Assembly (NCBI GenBank): GCA_964057225.1
Contig: OZ059899.1
Coordinates: 18,856,501-18,920,500 of the forward strand
Source: Auanema rhodensis
Taxonomy: Eukaryota > Nematoda > Chromadorea > Rhabditida > Rhabditidae
Direction: 5' to 3'
Length of the DNA stretch: 64,000 bases
Position 1 is the stretch's first letter, and the number at the start of each line of letters is the position of its first letter. The notes below the pieces were generated by a model, which saw only the letters and a list, made by a program, of their open reading frames with translations, was not told the origin of the DNA and did no database searches. Both the position numbers and the translations under genes were made by a program. This document shows positions 9,127 through 22,113 of this stretch, piece after piece.

Positions 9127-12100
9127 GTTATGATCGTTTGAAAAATGATGCATTAGTGTATGTTGAGTTTCCATGTACACTCAACATTGCTTCCAAAAAC
9201 ATTTTTACAAAAATTTTTCCGGAAAATTTCGAAACAATTTTGCAAAAAGTAGATGTTTTTAGATTCCTTTTTCCAAGACAAAGACGATGGACAATGTTAT
9301 TCAACGAAAAAATTAATTCTGCAGGGTGAAAATCGAGGATATAAGTGTGAACTTATATCAGTTGATATCTCGGTGCATTTTTAAGCTAGCGCAAATCTGA
9401 TAACACAGATCGACGCAGCTTAAAAATCCGCATCGAATGCACTATACAACATTGAGAAACGCTTAATACAAAAATTAGTTATGATCGTTTGAAAAATGAT
9501 GCATTAGTGTATGTTGAGTTTCCATGTACACTCAACATTGCTTCCAAAAACATTTTGACAAAAATTTTTCCGAAAAATTTCAAAATAATTTTGCAAAAAG
9601 TAGATGTTTTTAGATTCCTTTTTTCAAGGCAAAGACGATGGACAATGTTATTCAACGAAAAAATTAATTCTCCAGGGTGAAAATCGAGGATGTAAGTGTG
9701 AACTTATATCAGTTGATATCTCGGTGCATTTTTAAGCTAGCGCAAATCTGATAACACAGATCGACGCAGCGTAAAAATCCGCATCGAATGCACTATACAA
9801 CATTGAGAAACGCTTAATACAAAAATTAGTTATGATCGTTTGAAAAATGATGCATTAGTGTATGTTGAGTTTCCATGTACACTCAACATTGCTTCCAAAA
9901 ACATTTTTACAAAAATTTTTCCGAAAAATTTCGAAACAATTTCGCAAAAAGTAGATGTTTTTAGATTCCTTTTTTCAAGGCAAAGACGATGGACATTGTT
10001 ATTCAACGAAAAAATTAATTCTGCAGGGTGAAAATCGAGGATATAAGTGTGAACTTATATCAGTTGATATCTCGGTGCATTTTTAAGCTAGCGCAAATCT
10101 GATAACACAGATCGACGCAGCTTAAAAATCCGCATCGAATGCACTATACAACATTGAGAAACGCTTAATACAAAAATTAGTTATGATCGTTTGAAAAATG
10201 ATGCATTAGTGTATGTTGAGTTTCCATGTACACTCAACATTGCTTCCAAAAACATTTTGACAAAAATTTTTCCGAAAAATTTCAAAATAATTTCGCAAAA
10301 AGTAGATGTTTTTAAATTCCTTTTTTCAAGGCAAAAACGATGGACAATGTTATTCAACGAAAAAATTAATTCTCCAGGGTGAAAATCGAGGATGTAAGTG
10401 TGAACTTTTATCAGTTGATATCTCGGTGCATTTTTAAGCTAGCGCAAATCTGATAACACAGATCGACGCAGCGTAAAAATCCGCATCGAATGCACTATAC
10501 AACATTGAGAAACGCTTAATACAAAAATTAGTTATGATCGTTTGAAAAATGATGCATTAGTGTATGTTGAGTTTCCATGTACACTCAACATTGCTTCCAA
10601 AAACATTTTTACAAAAATTTTTCCGGAAAATTTCAAAATAATTTTGCAAAAAGTAGATGTTTTCAGATTCCTTTTTTCAAGGCAAAGACGATGGACAATG
10701 TTATTCAACGAAAAAATTAATTCTCCAGGGTGAAAATCGAGGATGTAAGTGTGAACTTATATCAGTTGATATCTCGGTGCATTTTTAAGCTAGCGCAAAT
10801 CTGATAACACAGATCGACGCAGCGTAAAAATCCGCATCGAACGCACTATACAACATTGAGAAACGCTTAATACAAAAATTAGTTATGATCGTTTGAAAAA
10901 TGATGCATTAGTGTATGTTGAGTTTCCATGTACACTCAACATTGCTTCCAAAAACATTTTGACAAAAATTTTTCCGAAAAATTTCAAAATAATTTCGCAA
11001 AAAGTAGATGTTTTTAAATTCCTTTTTTCAAGGCAAAAACGATGGACAATGTTATTCAACGAAAAAATTAATTCTCCAGGGTGAAAATCGAGGATGTAAG
11101 TGTGAACTTTTATCAGTTGATATCTCGGTGCATTTTTAAGCTAGCGCAAATCTGATAACACAGATCGACGCAGCGTAAAAATCCGCATCGAATGCACTAT
11201 ACAACATTGAGAAACGCTTAATACAAAAATTAGTTATGATCGTTTGAAAAATGATGCATTAGTGTATGTTGAGTTTCCATGTACACTCAACATTGCTTCC
11301 AAAAACATTTTGACAAAAATTTTTCCGGAAAATTTCAAAATAATTTTGCAAAAAGTAGATGTTTTTAGATTCCTTTTTTCAAGGCAAAGACGATGGACAA
11401 TGTTATTCAACGAAAAAATTAATTCTCCAGGGTGAAAATCGAGGATGTAAGTGTGAACTTATATCAGTTGATATCTCGGTGCATTTTTAAGCTAGCGCAA
11501 ATCTGATAACACAGATCGACGCAGCGTAAAAATCCGCATCGAATGCACTATACAACATTGAGAAACGCTTAATACAAAAATTAGTTATGATCGTTTGAAA
11601 AATGATGCATTAGTGTATGTTGAGTTTCCATGTACACTCAACATTGCTTCCAAAAACATTTTTACAAAAATTTTTCCGAAAAATTTCGAAACAATTTCGC
11701 AAAAAGTAGATGTTTTTAGATTCCTTTTTTCAAGTCAAAGACGATGGACATTGTTATTCAACGAAAAAATTAATTCTGCAGGGTGAAAATCGAGGATATA
11801 AGTGTGAACTTATATCAGTTGATATCTCGGTGCATTTTTAAGCTAGCGCAAATCTGATAACACAGATCGACGCAGCTTAAAAATCCGCATCGAATGCACT
11901 ATACAACATTGAGAAACGCTTAATACAAAAATTAGTTATGATCGTTTGAAAAATGATGCATTAGTGTATGTTGAGTTTCCATGTACACTCAACATTGCTT
12001 CCAAAAACATTTTTACAAAAATTTTTCCGAAAAATTTCGAAACAATTTCGCAAAAAGTAGATGTTTTTAGATTCCTTTTTTCAAGGCAAAGACGATGGAC

Positions 12101-12636
12101 ATTGTTATTCAACGAAAAAATTAATTCTGCAGGGTGAAAATCGAGGATATAAGTGTGAACTTATATCAGTTGATATCTCGGTGCATTTTTAAGCTAGCGC
12201 AAATCTGATAACACAGATCGACGCAGCTTAAAAATCCGCATCGAATGCACTATACAACATTGAGAAACGCTTAATACAAAAATTAGTTATGATCGTTTGA
12301 AAAATGATGCATTAGTGTATGTTGAGTTTCCATGTACACTCAACATTGCTTCCAAAAACTTTTTGACAAAAATTTTTCCGAAAAATTTCAAAATAATTTC
12401 GCAAAAAGTAGATGTTTTTAAATTCCTTTTTTCAAGGCAAAAACGATGGACAATGTTATTCAACGAAAAAATTAATTCTCCAGGGTGAAAATCGAGGATG
12501 TAAGTGTGAACATATATCAGTTGATATCTCGGTGCATTTTTAAGCTAGCGCAAATCTGATAACACAGATCGACGCAGCTTAAAAATCCGCATCGAATGCA
12601 CTATACAACATTGAGAAACGCTTAATACAAAAATTA
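9127..12636 (+). repeat. Ten-unit block, copy 1 (D C E F G F G' E* E H)
   Basis: Repeated as 12988-16497, eleven units (3861 bp) downstream, with the same class order. By eye I found only a handful of single-base differences, for example near 9277 (G or A), 14184 (C in an F copy), near 13998 and near 15072. The E* copy (11584-11934) carries the tracer T152. The H copy at the end lacks the C114 change found in later blocks. Confidence 0.85.
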
Positions 12637-12987
12637 GTTATGATCGTTTGAAAAATGATGCATTAGTGTATGTTGAGTTTCCATGTACACTCAACATTGC
12701 TTCCAAAAACATTTTGACAAAAATTTTTCCGAAAAATTTCAAAATAATTTCGCAAAAAGTAGATGTTTTTAAATTCCTTTTTTCAAGGCAAAAACGATGG
12801 ACAATGTTATTCAACGAAAAAATTAATTCTCCAGGGTGAAAATCGAGGATGTAAGTGTGAACTTTTATCAGTTGATATCACGGTGCATTTTTAAGCTAGC
12901 GCAAATCTGATAACACAGATCGACGCAGCGTAAAAATCCGCATCGAATGCACTATACAACATTGAGAAACGCTTAATACAAAAATTA
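12637..12987 (+). repeat. Single F copy between two ten-unit blocks
   Basis: A standard F copy with T229 and G294 plus a private A in the 229-242 dyad flank (near 12870). It completes the eleven-unit period of copy 1. Copy 2 is followed by an I copy instead, so the duplication breakpoint lies near here. Confidence 0.75.
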
Positions 12988-15900
12988 GTTATGATCGTTT
13001 GAAAAATGATGCATTAGTGTATGTTGAGTTTCCATGTACACTCAACATTGCTTCCAAAAACATTTTTACAAAAATTTTTCCGGAAAATTTCGAAACAATT
13101 TTGCAAAAAGTAGATGTTTTTAGATTCCTTTTTCCAAGGCAAAGACGATGGACAATGTTATTCAACGAAAAAATTAATTCTGCAGGGTGAAAATCGAGGA
13201 TATAAGTGTGAACTTATATCAGTTGATATCTCGGTGCATTTTTAAGCTAGCGCAAATCTGATAACACAGATCGACGCAGCTTAAAAATCCGCATCGAATG
13301 CACTATACAACATTGAGAAACGCTTAATACAAAAATTAGTTATGATCGTTTGAAAAATGATGCATTAGTGTATGTTGAGTTTCCATGTACACTCAACATT
13401 GCTTCCAAAAACATTTTGACAAAAATTTTTCCGAAAAATTTCAAAATAATTTTGCAAAAAGTAGATGTTTTTAGATTCCTTTTTTCAAGGCAAAGACGAT
13501 GGACAATGTTATTCAACGAAAAAATTAATTCTCCAGGGTGAAAATCGAGGATGTAAGTGTGAACTTATATCAGTTGATATCTCGGTGCATTTTTAAGCTA
13601 GCGCAAATCTGATAACACAGATCGACGCAGCGTAAAAATCCGCATCGAATGCACTATACAACATTGAGAAACGCTTAATACAAAAATTAGTTATGATCGT
13701 TTGAAAAATGATGCATTAGTGTATGTTGAGTTTCCATGTACACTCAACATTGCTTCCAAAAACATTTTTACAAAAATTTTTCCGAAAAATTTCGAAACAA
13801 TTTCGCAAAAAGTAGATGTTTTTAGATTCCTTTTTTCAAGGCAAAGACGATGGACATTGTTATTCAACGAAAAAATTAATTCTGCAGGGTGAAAATCGAG
13901 GATATAAGTGTGAACTTATATCAGTTGATATCTCGGTGCATTTTTAAGCTAGCGCAAATCTGATAACACAGATCGACGCAGCTTAAAAATCCGCATCAAA
14001 TGCACTATACAACATTGAGAAACGCTTAATACAAAAATTAGTTATGATCGTTTGAAAAATGATGCATTAGTGTATGTTGAGTTTCCATGTACACTCAACA
14101 TTGCTTCCAAAAACATTTTGACAAAAATTTTTCCGAAAAATTTCAAAATAATTTCGCAAAAAGTAGATGTTTTTAAATTCCTTCTTTCAAGGCAAAAACG
14201 ATGGACAATGTTATTCAACGAAAAAATTAATTCTCCAGGGTGAAAATCGAGGATGTAAGTGTGAACTTTTATCAGTTGATATCTCGGTGCATTTTTAAGC
14301 TAGCGCAAATCTGATAACACAGATCGACGCAGCGTAAAAATCCGCATCGAATGCACTATACAACATTGAGAAACGCTTAATACAAAAATTAGTTATGATC
14401 GTTTGAAAAATGATGCATTAGTGTATGTTGAGTTTCCATGTACACTCAACATTGCTTCCAAAAACATTTTTACAAAAATTTTTCCGGAAAATTTCAAAAT
14501 AATTTTGCAAAAAGTAGATGTTTTCAGATTCCTTTTTTCAAGGCAAAGACGATGGACAATGTTATTCAACGAAAAAATTAATTCTCCAGGGTGAAAATCG
14601 AGGATGTAAGTGTGAACTTATATCAGTTGATATCTCGGTGCATTTTTAAGCTAGCGCAAATCTGATAACACAGATCGACGCAGCGTAAAAATCCGCATCG
14701 AACGCACTATACAACATTGAGAAACGCTTAATACAAAAATTAGTTATGATCGTTTGAAAAATGATGCATTAGTGTATGTTGAGTTTCCATGTACACTCAA
14801 CATTGCTTCCAAAAACATTTTGACAAAAATTTTTCCGAAAAATTTCAAAATAATTTCGCAAAAAGTAGATGTTTTTAAATTCCTTTTTTCAAGGCAAAAA
14901 CGATGGACAATGTTATTCAACGAAAAAATTAATTCTCCAGGGTGAAAATCGAGGATGTAAGTGTGAACTTTTATCAGTTGATATCTCGGTGCATTTTTAA
15001 GCTAGCGCAAATCTGATAACACAGATCGACGCAGCGTAAAAATCCGCATCGAATGCACTATACAACATTGAGAAACGCTTACTACAAAAATTAGTTATGA
15101 TCGTTTGAAAAATGATGCATTAGTGTATGTTGAGTTTCCATGTACACTCAACATTGCTTCCAAAAACATTTTGACAAAAATTTTTCCGGAAAATTTCAAA
15201 ATAATTTTGCAAAAAGTAGATGTTTTTAGATTCCTTTTTTCAAGGCAAAGACGATGGACAATGTTATTCAACGAAAAAATTAATTCTCCAGGGTGAAAAT
15301 CGAGGATGTAAGTGTGAACTTATATCAGTTGATATCTCGGTGCATTTTTAAGCTAGCGCAAATCTGATAACACAGATCGACGCAGCGTAAAAATCCGCAT
15401 CGAATGCACTATACAACATTGAGAAACGCTTAATACAAAAATTAGTTATGATCGTTTGAAAAATGATGCATTAGTGTATGTTGAGTTTCCATGTACACTC
15501 AACATTGCTTCCAAAAACATTTTTACAAAAATTTTTCCGAAAAATTTCGAAACAATTTCGCAAAAAGTAGATGTTTTTAGATTCCTTTTTTCAAGTCAAA
15601 GACGATGGACATTGTTATTCAACGAAAAAATTAATTCTGCAGGGTGAAAATCGAGGATATAAGTGTGAACTTATATCAGTTGATATCTCGGTGCATTTTT
15701 AAGCTAGCGCAAATCTGATAACACAGATCGACGCAGCTTAAAAATCCGCATCGAATGCACTATACAACATTGAGAAACGCTTAATACAAAAATTAGTTAT
15801 GATCGTTTGAAAAATGATGCATTAGTGTATGTTGAGTTTCCATGTACACTCAACATTGCTTCCAAAAACATTTTTACAAAAATTTTTCCGAAAAATTTCG

Positions 15901-16497
15901 AAACAATTTCGCAAAAAGTAGATGTTTTTAGATTCCTTTTTTCAAGGCAAAGACGATGGACATTGTTATTCAACGAAAAAATTAATTCTGCAGGGTGAAA
16001 ATCGAGGATATAAGTGTGAACTTATATCAGTTGATATCTCGGTGCATTTTTAAGCTAGCGCAAATCTGATAACACAGATCGACGCAGCTTAAAAATCCGC
16101 ATCGAATGCACTATACAACATTGAGAAACGCTTAATACAAAAATTAGTTATGATCGTTTGAAAAATGATGCATTAGTGTATGTTGAGTTTCCATGTACAC
16201 TCAACATTGCTTCCAAAAACTTTTTGACAAAAATTTTTCCGAAAAATTTCAAAATAATTCCGCAAAAAGTAGATGTTTTTAAATTCCTTTTTTCAAGGCA
16301 AAAACGATGGACAATGTTATTCAACGAAAAAATTAATTCTCCAGGGTGAAAATCGAGGATGTAAGTGTGAACTTATATCAGTTGATATCTCGGTGCATTT
16401 TTAAGCTAGCGCAAATCTGATAACACAGATCGACGCAGCTTAAAAATCCGCATCGAATGCACTATACAACATTGAGAAACGCTTAATACAAAAATTA
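12988..16497 (+). repeat. Ten-unit block, copy 2
   Basis: Same class order as 9127-12636. Its final H copy (16147-16497) has C at unit position 114 (16260), shared with the H copies at 20359 and 22816 but absent from copy 1. That places the change after the first duplication and before the next ones. Confidence 0.85.
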
Positions 16498-17901
16498 GTT
16501 ATGATCGTTTGAAAAATGATGCATTAGTGTATGTTGAGTTTCCATGTACACTCAACATTGCTTCCAAAAACATTTTGACAAAAATTTTTCCGGAAAATTT
16601 CGAAACAATTTTGCAAAAAGTAGATGTTTTTAGATTCCTTTTTTCAAGGCAAAGACGATGGACAATGTTATTCAACGAAAAAATTAATTCTGCAGGGTGA
16701 AAATCGAGGATATAAGTGTGAACTTATATCAGTTGATATCTCGGTGCATTTTTAAGCTAGCGCAAATCTGATAACACAGATCGACGCAGCTTAAAAATCC
16801 GCATCGAATGCACTATACAACATTGAGAAACGCTTAATACAAAAATTAGTTATGATCGTTTGAAAAATGATGCATTAGTGTATGTTGAGTTTCCATGTAC
16901 ACTCAACATTGCTTCCAAAAACATTTTTACAAAAATTTTTCCGAAAAATTTCGAAACAATTTCGCAAAAAGTAGATGTTTTTAAATTCCTTTTTTCAAGG
17001 CAAAAACGATGGACAATGTTATTCAACGAAAAAATTAATTCTCCAGGGTGAAAATCGAGGATGTAAGTGTGAACTTATATCAGTTGATATCTCGGTGCAT
17101 TTTTAAGCTAGCGCAAATCTGATAACACAGATCGACGCAGCTTAAAAATCCGCATCGAATGCACTATACAACATTGAGAAACGCTTAATACAAAAATTAG
17201 TTATGATCGTTTGAAAAATGATGCATTAGTGTATGTTGAGTTTCCATGTACACTCAACATTGCTTCCAAAAACATTTTGACAAAAATTTTTCCGGAAAAT
17301 TTCGAAACAATTTTGCAAAAAGTAGATGTTTTTAGATTCCTTTTTTCAAGGCAAAGACGATGGACATTGTTATTCAACGAAAAAATTAATTCTGCAGGGT
17401 GAAAATCGAGGATATAAGTGTGAACTTATATCAGTTGATATCTCGGTGCATTTTTAAGCTAGCGCAAATCTGATAACACAGATCGACGCAGCTTAAAAAT
17501 CCGCATCGAATGCACTATACAACATTGAGAAACGCTTAATACAAAAATTAGTTATGATCGTTTGAAAAATGATGCATTAGTGTATGTTGAGTTTCCATGT
17601 ACACTCAACATTGCTTCCAAAAACTTTTTGACAAAAATTTTTCCGAAAAATTTCAAAATAATTTCGCAAAAAGTAGATGTTTTTAAATTCCTTTTTTCAA
17701 GGCAAAAACGATGGACAATGTTATTCAACGAAAAAATTAATTCTCCAGGGTGAAAATCGAGGATGTAAGTGTGAACTTATATCAGTTGATATCTCGGTGC
17801 ATTTTTAAGCTAGCGCAAATCTGATAACACAGATCGACGCAGCTTAAAAATCCGCATCGAATGCACTATACAACATTGAGAAACGCTTAATACAAAAATT
17901 A

Positions 17902-18603
17902 GTTATGATCGTTTGAAAAATGATGCATTAGTGTATGTTGAGTTTCCATGTACACTCAACATTGCTTCCAAAAACATTTTGACAAAAATTTTTCCGGAAA
18001 ATTTCGAAACAATTTTGCAAAAAGTAGATGTTTTTAGATTCCTTTTTTCAAGGCAAAGACGATGGACAATGTTATTCAACGAAAAAATTAATTCTGCAGG
18101 GTGAAAATCGAGGATATAAGTGTGAACTTATATCAGTTGATATCTCGGTGCATTTTTAAGCTAGCGCAAATCTGATAACACAGATCGACGCAGCTTAAAA
18201 ATCCGCATCGAATGCACTATACAACATTGAGAAACGCTTAATACAAAAATTAGTTATGATCGTTTGAAAAATGATGCATTAGTGTATGTTGAGTTTCCAT
18301 GTACACTCAACATTGCTTCCAAAAACATTTTTACAAAAATTTTTCCGAAAAATTTCGAAACAATTTCGCAAAAAGTAGATGTTTTTAAATTCCTTTTTTC
18401 AAGGCAAAAACGATGGACAATGTTATTCAACGAAAAAATTAATTCTCCAGGGTGAAAATCGAGGATGTAAGTGTGAACTTATATCAGTTGATATCTCGGT
18501 GCATTTTTAAGCTAGCGCAAATCTGATAACACAGATCGACGCAGCTTAAAAATCCGCATCGAATGCACTATACAACATTGAGAAACGCTTAATACAAAAA
18601 TTA
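17902..18603 (+). repeat. I-J pair joining two amplified blocks
   Basis: Two copies, I then J, complete the twelve-unit period between 14392 and 18604. I and J alternate repeatedly from 16498 to 29481, suggesting I-J was itself an amplified dimer. Confidence 0.75.
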
Positions 18604-21600
18604 GTTATGATCGTTTGAAAAATGATGCATTAGTGTATGTTGAGTTTCCATGTACACTCAACATTGCTTCCAAAAACATTTTGACAAAAATTTTTCCGGA
18701 AAATTTCAAAATAATTTTGCAAAAAGTAGATGTTTTCAGATTCCTTTTTTCAAGGCAAAGACGATGGACAATGTTATTCAACGAAAAAATTAATTCTCCA
18801 GGGTGAAAATCGAGGATGTAAGTGTGAACTTATATCAGTTGATATCTCGGTGCATTTTTAAGCTAGCGCAAATCTGATAACACAGATCGACGCAGCGTAA
18901 AAATCCGCATCGAACGCACTATACAACATTGAGAAACGCTTAATACAAAAATTAGTTATGATCGTTTGAAAAATGATGCATTAGTGTATGTTGAGTTTCC
19001 ATGTACACTCAACATTGCTTCCAAAAACATTTTGACAAAAATTTTTCCGAAAAATTTCAAAATAATTTCGCAAAAAGTAGATGTTTTTAAATTCCTTTTT
19101 TCAAGGCAAAAACGATGGACAATGTTATTCAACGAAAAAATTAATTCTCCAGGGTGAAAATCGAGGATGTAAGTGTGAACTTTTATCAGTTGATATCTCG
19201 GTGCATTTTTAAGCTAGCGCAAATCTGATAACACAGATCGACGCAGCGTAAAAATCCGCATCGAATGCACTATACAACATTGAGAAACGCTTAATACAAA
19301 AATTAGTTATGATCGTTTGAAAAATGATGCATTAGTGTATGTTGAGTTTCCATGTACACTCAACATTGCTTCCAAAAACATTTTGACAAAAATTTTTCCG
19401 GAAAATTTCAAAATAATTTTGCAAAAAGTAGATGTTTTTAGATTCCTTTTTTCAAGGCAAAGACGATGGACAATGTTATTCAACGAAAAAATTAATTCTC
19501 CAGGGTGAAAATCGAGGATGTAAGTGTGAACTTATATCAGTTGATATCTCGGTGCATTTTTAAGCTAGCGCAAATCTGATAACACAGATCGACGCAGCGT
19601 AAAAATCCGCATCGAATGCACTATACAACATTGAGAAACGCTTAATACAAAAATTAGTTATGATCGTTTGAAAAATGATGCATTAGTGTATGTTGAGTTT
19701 CCATGTACACTCAACATTGCTTCCAAAAACATTTTTACAAAAATTTTTCCGAAAAATTTCGAAACAATTTCGCAAAAAGTAGATGTTTTTAGATTCCTTT
19801 TTTCAAGTCAAAGACGATGGACATTGTTATTCAACGAAAAAATTAATTCTGCAGGGTGAAAATCGAGGATATAAGTGTGAACTTATATCAGTTGATATCT
19901 CGGTGCATTTTTAAGCTAGCGCAAATCTGATAACACAGATCGACGCAGCTTAAAAATCCGCATCGAATGCACTATACAACATTGAGAAACGCTTAATACA
20001 AAAATTAGTTATGATCGTTTGAAAAATGATGCATTAGTGTATGTTGAGTTTCCATGTACACTCAACATTGCTTCCAAAAACATTTTTACAAAAATTTTTC
20101 CGAAAAATTTCGAAACAATTTCGCAAAAAGTAGATGTTTTTAGATTCCTTTTTTCAAGGCAAAGACGATGGACATTGTTATTCAACGAAAAAATTAATTC
20201 TGCAGGGTGAAAATCGAGGATATAAGTGTGAACTTATATCAGTTGATATCTCGGTGCATTTTTAAGCTAGCGCAAATCTGATAACACAGATCGACGCAGC
20301 TTAAAAATCCGCATCGAATGCACTATACAACATTGAGAAACGCTTAATACAAAAATTAGTTATGATCGTTTGAAAAATGATGCATTAGTGTATGTTGAGT
20401 TTCCATGTACACTCAACATTGCTTCCAAAAACTTTTTGACAAAAATTTTTCCGAAAAATTTCAAAATAATTCCGCAAAAAGTAGATGTTTTTAAATTCCT
20501 TTTTTCAAGGCAAAAACGATGGACAATGTTATTCAACGAAAAAATTAATTCTCCAGGGTGAAAATCGAGGATGTAAGTGTGAACTTATATCAGTTGATAT
20601 CTCGGTGCATTTTTAAGCTAGCGCAAATCTGATAACACAGATCGACGCAGCTTAAAAATCCGCATCGAATGCACTATACAACATTGAGAAACGCTTAATA
20701 CAAAAATTAGTTATGATCGTTTGAAAAATGATGCATTAGTGTATGTTGAGTTTCCATGTACACTCAACATTGCTTCCAAAAACATTTTGACAAAAATTTT
20801 TCCGGAAAATTTCGAAACAATTTTGCAAAAAGTAGATGTTTTTAGATTCCTTTTTTCAAGGCAAAGACGATGGACAATGTTATTCAACGAAAAAATTAAT
20901 TCTGCAGGGTGAAAATCGAGGATATAAGTGTGAACTTATATCAGTTGATATCTCGGTGCATTTTTAAGCTAGCGCAAATCTGATAACACAGATCGACGCA
21001 GCTTAAAAATCCGCATCGAATGCACTATACAACATTGAGAAACGCTTAATACAAAAATTAGTTATGATCGTTTGAAAAATGATGCATTAGTGTATGTTGA
21101 GTTTCCATGTACACTCAACATTGCTTCCAAAAACATTTTTACAAAAATTTTTCCGAAAAATTTCGAAACAATTTCGCAAAAAGTAGATGTTTTTAAATTC
21201 CTTTTTTCAAGGCAAAAACGATGGACAATGTTATTCAACGAAAAAATTAATTCTCCAGGGTGAAAATCGAGGATGTAAGTGTGAACTTATATCAGTTGAT
21301 ATCTCGGTGCATTTTTAAGCTAGCGCAAATCTGATAACACAGATCGACGCAGCTTAAAAATCCGCATCGAATGCACTATACAACATTGAGAAACGCTTAA
21401 TACAAAAATTAGTTATGATCGTTTGAAAAATGATGCATTAGTGTATGTTGAGTTTCCATGTACACTCAACATTGCTTCCAAAAACATTTTGACAAAAATT
21501 TTTCCGGAAAATTTCGAAACAATTTTGCAAAAAGTAGATGTTTTTAGATTCCTTTTTTCAAGGCAAAGACGATGGACATTGTTATTCAACGAAAAAATTA

Positions 21601-22113
21601 ATTCTGCAGGGTGAAAATCGAGGATATAAGTGTGAACTTATATCAGTTGATATCTCGGTGCATTTTTAAGCTAGCGCAAATCTGATAACACAGATCGACG
21701 CAGCTTAAAAATCCGCATCGAATGCACTATACAACATTGAGAAACGCTTAATACAAAAATTAGTTATGATCGTTTGAAAAATGATGCATTAGTGTATGTT
21801 GAGTTTCCATGTACACTCAACATTGCTTCCAAAAACTTTTTGACAAAAATTTTTCCGAAAAATTTCAAAATAATTTCGCAAAAAGTAGATGTTTTTAAAT
21901 TCCTTTTTTCAAGGCAAAAACGATGGACAATGTTATTCAACGAAAAAATTAATTCTCCAGGGTGAAAATCGAGGATGTAAGTGTGAACTTATATCAGTTG
22001 ATATCTCGGTGCATTTTTAAGCTAGCGCAAATCTGATAACACAGATCGACGCAGCGTAAAAATCCGCATCGAATGCACTATACAACATTGAGAAACGCTT
22101 AATACAAAAATTA
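18604..22113 (+). repeat. Ten-unit block, copy of 14392-17901
   Basis: Order G F G' E* E H I J I' H matches 14392-17901 at an offset of twelve units (4212 bp). Shared rare markers are C134 in the first copy with GAACGC near its end, T152 in E*, and C114 in H. The last H copy (21763-22113) ends with G294 like the G' copy at 19306, not T294 like its counterpart at 17551. That marks a junction inside the last copy. Confidence 0.85.
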